Positions 57,215 to 64,000 of a stretch of DNA of 64,000 bases are shown here, piece by piece. The stretch covers positions 627,501-691,500 of the forward strand of contig JAOWBW010000389.1 of NCBI GenBank assembly GCA_026119855.1, written 5' to 3'. The notes under the pieces were generated by a model. That model saw nothing but the letters and a program-made list of their open reading frames with translations. It made no database searches and was not told where the DNA came from. Both the position numbers and the translations under genes were made by a program. The first letter of the stretch is position 1. Each line of letters starts with the position of its first letter. This DNA is from Campanula takesimana. Lineage: Eukaryota; Streptophyta; Magnoliopsida; Asterales; Campanulaceae.

Positions 57215-60200
57215 ATGAGCAAGCGGCCGCCGCCAGATCCAGTTGCAGTGCTGAGAGGCCATCGTGCTCCTGTCATGGACGCTTGTTTCCATCCTTCCAA
57301 GAATTTGTTGTTTACTGGGTATTCACTTGTCTGACTGATTAATATCCTTGCACTAGTGTCTTTCTATGAGTCGATGTGATTTGTATTGCAGCTCTGGAGA
57401 TGGCGAGTTGCGAATTTGGGATACAGTACAGAATCGGACTTTGTCATCTGCATGGTAATGATGGAAAATGACTTTCAAGAATTATTTTAGGAATGGTCCT
57501 TCTAATGCTTTGGTTAAGCGAGTTGTTGTAGACATCGAAGCGTAGTTTCGGATGAGTGTTTCCATTCGAATGAAATTCTGAATGATAACATGGTTAATTG
57601 AATATAGGGTGCATAGTGCGGCACATGGGATTATTTCTGTTGCAACAAGCTCTTCAGTTGGATCCAACAAAGTTATTAGGTACTATTTAATTTGTTTCAG
57701 ATAGTTGTGTGAGTTTTTCAGCAACTCAAAAAATATATGCATAAATCAGATATCGTCCTCCTTGTCTAGGGATCGTCTAGTTTTTCGCAGCTTCTTTGTA
57801 TGAAATCATTTGGACTTTTGGCATGTGTTTGACCTTGTTATTTTTTTTTTTTGAGCTGCAGTGTTTTGGTTTGGTTTGCAACCATGAGTACTTTTGTTTT
57901 CTTATCTTGTTTTCCCCTGTTTTCGCAAGGAAAATTATCTGTTTACCGCACAACATTCTTTATTTATACCACTGGCCGAGCCAGGGCTTAATGGGTCACT
58001 AAACTGTCTGCGCTTCTTTGTGATGAAGCAACAGTCAGTCCATGCAATTTTCGACGCAATTTTCATCATGGGTCATCTGGAAACAGCCTCTCTGTGCTTT
58101 AATACAGGGGCAAGGCTGCGTACATCCGACCCCCCCTTACCCCACCATAGGTGGGAGCCTTTGCGGCACTGGGGTAATGTTGTTGTTGTTGTTGCCGAGC
58201 CAGGGCTTAGGATAAGGGCAATTCCCCGTTTGCTTTTTGAAATGTACTAATTTAGCACTTGGCAATCTTAAAAATATTGCTCATCACCTTTAAAATCAAT
58301 ATTTTACCCCCCTTTGCACTAAGAAAAAACAACACTATATTAAATTTTTATTTCATTTAAACTAAATTTAGGTATAAGAATATAATATTTCATATTCAAA
58401 ATATTGTTCCCCCGCAAAAATAAAAATAAAAATTGTGGACGTCACTGATATATACCACTAACAAGAAGTTCAAGTTGCGATAATGCGTAGATGAACTATA
58501 CTTCAGGTGGCTTTATTTCAGTTAATATGTTTGATTTCCTGTCATTACTTCTATGCAGCCAGGGCAAAGATGGAACTATCAAGTGTTGGGATATTGAAGG
58601 TGGGGGTTTGTCCAGGTATTTCACAGTTATCCTTTTGGTTTCTTATTCATGGCTCTTGCCCTTTTGAATCAGTATGACTGGGCTTGCTCAGAATAATTCA
58701 AAGAAAAGGCAGCCTGGTGCATGAAGCTAATATAAACAATGAGCTTTGTTTCTGACAGGGAGCCGTACCTTACTATCACAACAAATTCTTATCATTTCTG
58801 CAAGCTTTCGTTAGTGAAGAAGCATTCTGATAGTGCAAGTAAAGCTGAAGGTTGGAGGAACAATCACGGCGCAGTATTCAAGGAAACTGCTGATCAAGGA
58901 AGTTCCGATGACAGCCCAGCTGAGATTCAAGAAAGTGTACTGGAAAGTCCCAGAACACTAGGTCCCCTCTTCTTTTGTTTTTACCTAATTCATGTGTGGA
59001 GAAGCTTTATGCTTGAATTTCAGCTGTCTAGTTCATTGGCATTCTCTCATTAACTCTGAGTGGCTGATTTTATGAATGAAAACAATGTTCTGGAGTTTTG
59101 CACGTCATACAATAATGAATGCTTTCATAATAGTACACTGCTTTGGCAAAAGCTTCATTGAGGAGGCGACTGTGTCACACACAATATATGGGGGGAAGAA
59201 TGGTGCCTATGCATAGGCAATTGGGTGTTCAATTTATCACAAAGCATCTTAGTGTATACTGATGAGATTTGGCCATCTATATTGTTCATGCATTTGAAGT
59301 GAATATCTACGTCCAAGCATATTTTACTAGTCTGTGCATTTTGAGTTGGTTGCATATGCATCAGAAAATTACTTTGGATCTGAATGCTGCTGATATAAGA
59401 TAACCTCAACTTTTCTAAGCAACAAAAGAAGATAGATTTACAAGTTTTTTTTTTTCCCTCTATTTTGTATGTTCTTGCACTTTTTTCCTGTCAAAGCAAC
59501 TTATTCCTTCTTTATCTGGTCATCCATTGATTTGCTTAGTGTTTTTTTTTTTTTTTTTTTTTACAGATTTAAGAAACGCGCATAGTTTGCTCAGTATTTT
59601 ATTTTTTCCGTGAACTTTAATCCATGAGCACATTTTTCTCTTCCTAATAACCCTCCTGGATATGCTATTCTCATGAGATCATAAACCGTGTCTTTTGTTA
59701 TCAGATGATGACCACGTTGAAGGACCAAGATACATGGCTATGGCAGGAGAACAGTGCTCTGAGGTGAGCCCACGGTCAGCCATGATAGTAAATTCTTTTT
59801 CTCTTCATGTTTTTATGTGTTTCTGTGTGCACGTTGTTTACTTGAAAACCTTGCAATATCTATGCAAAGGTTGAGATTTGGGATCTAAATACTGCAGAAA
59901 AGTTTGCACAACTACCTCAGATCTCTAGCGTCTCACCTAATCATTCAACGAAGGGAAGAGGTACGCTGCTGCTTTTCATTACTTTTCACTTTAAGACGAA
60001 TGGATTTACTTCCTTTTGACAACACTAGTTATCTGTTACCTGATGAATTTATTTTTATATATATATGTGACATGGACTCATCTTGTATGTAAGCTTGCAC
60101 CTAGTCTGACTCCTTAGATTTCCATGAGATAGCATGTTCTTTTGCTTGGTCTGTGCGAAGGCTTATATAATGTGTTCTCCAAGGCTTATATAATGTGTGT

Positions 60201-62365
60201 CCAATGTTGCCAAACTATCTGTAAAGGAATGTGATGGCTGTAGTTTTCTATCAATAATGAGAGAGCTGTAGGTGGGATGACTCATATAAAGTTTAAACTG
60301 TAAAGACTGTAACAATCTTGAATTAAATAGAATGCTTCAATATAAGTGTGAGATTTTAGTTACCATACTATTAAAGTTTAAACTGTAATGTATTTAACTT
60401 TGTCTTTTCTTCTGACTAAGTAGAATGCTTCAATAAAAGTGCAAGATTGAACTTCCATTTGTCCTGAATACTTTTAGTTTTTATGGATAATTTCTACTGA
60501 AGATAATGGATATGAAACTAAGTGAATGGAAAGCAGTACACTTATATTAGCATCCTATAGGAGTTGTAGATTTAATAAGTCTACATGTATACTGTAATTT
60601 TTCCCTGTACACCTTTAAAGTTAATGGTATCTTTATCCTCTCTCCTCCAGTTTTACATTGTGTTTGTAATATCTTTGTTTCACAAGTCTCATCGCTTTTT
60701 GTTGACAGGAATGTGCATGGCTGTTCAAGCATTTTTGCCATCTGAATCACAAGGGTTTCTAAATGTGTTGGCTGGGTATGTTCCCCTTAGTTATTGTCAA
60801 TTTTCCTGAAGCAACTCATGTAACTAATAATTCAACCATGAGAGAGAGAGAGAGAGCGAGAGAGAGAGAGAGTTGACCTGGCAGCATTAAGAGGACTGCT
60901 GGAGTTGACATTAGACATGAGTTTGTTACGTTGAATTGTTAAATCAAACAATTTGAACTTAGTCGAAGCTGCTAGAAAATTGCCAGTCAAGTAGCATATT
61001 TTACTCAACTTTGATGGTTGATTTCTTTCTGCCCCATATTGATCTTTTAGTGTGAGATCTTTTTAGCTGCTTTCTAGGTTATATTCCTGGTAAGTAAAAG
61101 GTTTGGATAATTGATTGGAATTCCTTTTTCATTGAGTATAGTCTTCTCCTCCTATCACAAATTGGATCTCAATCGTCTTTATTATAGACCTTAGCTTTTG
61201 TGGTGGATCTGAAGGCTAATCACATTATCTAGTTCACACATTGTTCCTCGTGTCATATGGTTATCTTTGTTATTAGTATTTGTCTTTAGGCTTCTATATG
61301 GAGATCTTTCTTGTGACCAAGGGAGATCGGGTTTTCCATTTGGTTTATTAAAACATCTTCCTTCAATTTAGTGCTGGATCTCAGTAGGTTTTGCTTTCAG
61401 CGTTGATTGTTGAATCTCTGGCATCCTGCACCGTTATTTCTCCCATGTGCTATGCTGACTGAAAGCTGGTTTTATTTGCTTAGTATAAATACTGGAAGTA
61501 CGCACATATGCCACAAGGCTTGCAATGTAATATCCACACCCCCTTTTCTCTCTGTACTAAACCATCATAAGATGCTTCATTTTATGGGATCCTCATTAGA
61601 CTCTATCTCAAGGTTGTAACTTAATATAGAAGTCCATATTTAGGGAGGTGGAACTCTACATGTCACTACCATTTTCGGTATAGACTTGATTTTAATGACT
61701 TTTCTACCACTTGTTAATCATAAAATGTTTAGTATTTTAGATGTATAAAGATAATATTATGTGCGAGAGTTGGGACTTTCTTTCCCATACCTTTGGACCA
61801 TTATTAAGACCTAGAGAATTGTAAAACGGCAAATCGCAACAAATCACACTCCTAAGTGCACTTGTACCTTGCCTCTGTGTTAGACTATTGACATCTACTA
61901 TAGATCATGATTCCAGAAGGAATGATACCAAATCAGCTAACGAAATGTTTAAGTTGAATCTCAATGGAGTTGGAGACATGAGAAGATTTTTTTACTGTGT
62001 GACATGTAAACTCGTACATCAACTACCTCCTCTAAAAAAGAAAAATAGTTGTGGATTTTCATGTACTGTCATTTTATTCGTTAGTGGCTTGCATACTTCA
62101 CAGTTACGAGGATGGAACTATGGTTTGGTGGGACTTGCGGAATCCAGGGGTTCCATTGAATTCCGTAAGGTTTCATTCAGAGCCAGGTACGTGATGATTG
62201 ACAGCAGTTTTTAGACACTTAATTTAGTACAACCATATTTTTATTTTTACTAATGAATTACTCTCTTCTGCAGTTCTTAGTCTGAGCGTGGATGGGTCAT
62301 GTAGCGGGGGTATTTCTGGAGCTGCTGATGACAAGATTGTCTTTTTCACTTTAGATCATTCAATG
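57215..62365 (+). CDS. DSE1: WD40-repeat protein, DSE1/GNB1L type (5' ten exons; 3' end outside window)
   Basis: Ten exons (57215-57318, 57392-57454, 57608-57679, 58559-58615, 58759-58961, 59705-59763, 59870-59960, 60709-60775, 62104-62186, 62274-62365) join to 891 nt, 297 codons in frame, with GT-AG introns. The product is a beta-propeller scaffold like Arabidopsis DECREASED SIZE EXCLUSION LIMIT 1 (TANMEI, At4g29860) and animal GNB1L. In Arabidopsis it affects embryo development and plasmodesmal transport. WD repeats are visible as DGELRIWD, DGTIKCWD, VEIWDLNT and DGTMVWWDLR. The N-terminus MSKRPPPDPVAVLRGH matches the recalled family start. The recalled Arabidopsis protein is about 390 residues, so the last WD repeats should be encoded beyond 64000; I find none of them between 62366 and 64000. 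Intron 3 carries a SINE and intron 8 a GA microsatellite. Confidence 0.93.
57991..58193 (+). mobile_element. SINE in DSE1 intron 3
   Basis: GCCGAGCCAGGGCTTA lies directly on both sides (57975-57990 and 58194-58209), a perfect 16-bp duplication. The 3' part (CTGGAAACAGCCTCTCTGTG, GCAAGGCTGCGTACAT, then a GTTGTTGTTGTTG tail) is the familiar plant SINE 3' body. The 5' tRNA-like head with A and B boxes is not clear and may be truncated or diverged. Confidence 0.88.
60841..60871. repeat. (GA)n microsatellite in DSE1 intron 8
   Basis: An AG run with one GC interruption, 31 bases. Confidence 0.9.
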
Positions 62366-62574
62366 GTAACTCAAACTTGCGGTTGCAGATTGTACTTTAT
62401 GACATATGTTCACATCATTCATTGCATCACTCAGTAAGCTGTGTGCTTAGCTGGACTGAATTATGGAGATTAAATGTTGTCATATGATATTTTCCTTCCC
62501 CATCACTGAGTAGATATATACTCTCGTTTAAAGTGTCAATATGTGCTTACAACGAGCTGTTATTACAGAAATTA
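62366..62574 (+). other. Intron sequence of DSE1
   Basis: Follows the GTAACT donor after exon 10. No further exon is recognised here. Confidence 0.6.
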
Positions 62575-62752
62575 CTTCCTCCATCCCCCCAAAAAGTGGC
62601 ATTTACCATTTTTGTTTGTCACAAAATAAGAATCACATTTCTAAAAGAGGAAATAAATTTTATGCTATTTTATGAAGATACAAGTAAGTAAACCACATCC
62701 TTAAAAACATTGACTTGTCGAAGGGGACTCTTCTTTTGTGTTACGGAGGGAC
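62575..62752. mobile_element. Stowaway-like MITE in DSE1 intron 10
   Basis: Starts CTTCCTCCATCCCCCCAAAA and ends TGTTACGGAGGGAC, flanked by TA. Confidence 0.65.
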
Positions 62753-63051
62753 TATTTGTTCAGTGATGGAGGTCCGTCTGTTGCAATATACGGAGTATTA
62801 TGCATGTTGGAAGGTAAAGTTAAAAGTTTGAAAATGGGTTCGGAATACAGTAGTTTTAAACAGAATCCATTCATGGACAATATCTGAAAGGGAAGATTCA
62901 ATTTCTATTTTTAGTCTCTTTCTTCGTAAGATGGGATGCTGATGCTCACTTCCTGGTTCTGAAGGTAGTACCAGATAATCAACGCTATCAGTTTTTTTTT
63001 TTTGTTTCTCAGCGGATTCATAAAGATGATTTATTTCAGATCTTTATGGAG

Positions 63052-63280
63052 TTAAAATACCTTTTCAGTCCTTAACCTATTCAACTTTTTACCTTTTCGT
63101 CCTTGACCTATTTTTTTCCCGATTTCGTCCTTATCGTATGCATTTGCAAGACCATGTAGTCCTTCCGTCATATTTTCGTCAATTTCATCGTTAAGTCGGT
63201 TGATGTGGCATATGATGTAACCAATTTTGCTTACGTGGCGGTGACATTGCTTACTTGGCGTAGACTCAACAATATTATAG
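63052..63280. repeat. Left arm of a Mutator-like element
   Basis: AAAATACCTTTTCAGTCCTT and the following 'cgtccttgacctattt' phrases resemble long terminal repeats of plant Mutator-like MITEs. The other arm is not in the window. Confidence 0.45.
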
Positions 63281-63540
63281 AAATACAGGGGGCTAAGTGT
63301 TTAATTTTGAAATATGGCCCCTCAATTTTGTTGAAAGAACTTCCTGATTTAAAATTAGAAGGGATACAAGTTCAAATGTTTTATTTGTAAAAGTTTTTTG
63401 AAATTAACATTTTCTTCCCTTTTTTTTCGAGAATAGAAATTAACATTTTCTTAAATATTATACATACATTTTCTTCTATTGGAGTATTTTAATATTCATT
63501 CATATTATATTTAAAAAAATATCAGCATTTAACTAAATAC

Positions 63541-64000
63541 TCCCTCTGTCCCATTTGAAGCTTCACAATTTTGGTAATGGCACACAAATTAAGAAAATTG
63601 ATGAGTGTAAGAAGGGTTGTGAGAGGGAAGAAGTTAGTGGGTATGACAAGTGGGGCCTACATTTTAAATACTTCCTTCGTCCCACCCGAATTAGGATTTT
63701 TGGGTTGGGCACGGGGATTAAGGAAAAAGTGTTAGTGGAGTAAGTGTTGTGAGTATGAAAAGTGAAGTAGGAGAGAGAAAGTGAGGTAGAGAATAATGAG
63801 TGAAAAGTTGTTGTGAGTGTGAATTTGGGTCCCATTAAATAAAGCACTTCCAATTTTGGGTTGTCCTAATTCGAATGGGACACGCAAAATAGAAATTTGT
63901 CCTAATTCGAGTGGGACGGAGGGAGTATGTGAGAGGAGAAAGTTAATGAGTATGACAAGTAGACCCCATAATTTAAGTATGTGAGAGGAAGAAATGAGTG
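63541..64000. mobile_element. Stowaway-like MITE running off the window, with a nested copy
   Basis: The outer element starts CTCCCTCTGTCCCATTTGAA at 63541 and resumes after 63926 with GTGAGAGGAGAAAG. The inner copy is 63671-63925. Confidence 0.7.
63671..63925. mobile_element. Nested Stowaway-like MITE
   Basis: Starts CTTCCTTCGTCCCACCCGAA and ends CGAGTGGGACGGAGGGAG, flanked by TA. It is the reverse-oriented sister of 50656-50910. Confidence 0.85.

Noticed and set aside
58739..59053. Single-exon protein at 58739
   Set aside because: It is DSE1 exon 5 (58759-58961) read through its flanking introns.
62753..64000. Remaining DSE1 exons
   Set aside because: I looked for the last WD repeats after 62366 but found no matching exon. 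The stretch is intron with transposon debris, and the end of the gene must lie outside.

Overview
This window is nuclear DNA of a flowering plant, most likely a eudicot. The evidence is GT-AG split genes with plant-type products, AT-rich intergenic DNA, and dense plant transposon families. I cannot name the species. The very large number of Stowaway-type MITEs would fit, for example, Caryophyllales, but that is a guess.

Four protein genes are supported. (1) 16537-19926 (+): an intronless leucine-rich-repeat receptor-like kinase with an atypical kinase domain. (2) 21484-24741 (-): a three-exon, 165-residue V-ATPase proteolipid subunit c. (3) 28035-37238 (-): an eight-exon, 1940-residue LSD1-like histone demethylase of the LDL3 type. 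(4) 57215-62365 (+): the first ten coding exons (297 residues) of a WD40 protein of the DSE1/GNB1L type, whose 3' end lies beyond the window. I rebuilt exon junctions by hand from the sequence. In each split gene the exon lengths keep frame through every junction. The four genes have unrelated housekeeping or signalling roles and form no pathway or cluster.

The rest is mostly transposable elements, many with boundaries I could fix by target-site duplications (TSDs). There are four solo LTRs: 1146-2649, 5596-9461, 11642-12117 and 41653-45676. The second and fourth belong to one family of about 4 kb, inserted in opposite orientations on either side of the genes. Four Mutator-like elements have perfect 9-bp TSDs: 12487-13422, 14518-14741, 15385-16353 and 40612-46241. 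There is a Tourist-like element with a TTA TSD (49270-49959), a 5'-truncated LINE with a 16-bp TSD (47720-48480), a SINE with a 16-bp TSD inside a DSE1 intron (57991-58193), a broken PIF/Harbinger transposase (20640-21137), possible Helitron 3' ends, and more than twenty Stowaway-like MITEs flanked by TA. Several are nested two or three deep.

Layout: 1-15384 is a repeat-rich block. 15385-24741 holds the receptor kinase and V-ATPase genes. 25000-37700 is the LDL3 gene and its flanks. 37700-57000 is a second repeat-rich block. 57000-64000 is the DSE1 gene. I found no operon, CRISPR array, viral gene or novel multi-gene system. The most interesting material is the nested transposon architecture, insertions touching gene promoters and introns, and a promoter/5'-UTR-like block with no recognisable gene behind it (54890-55600).
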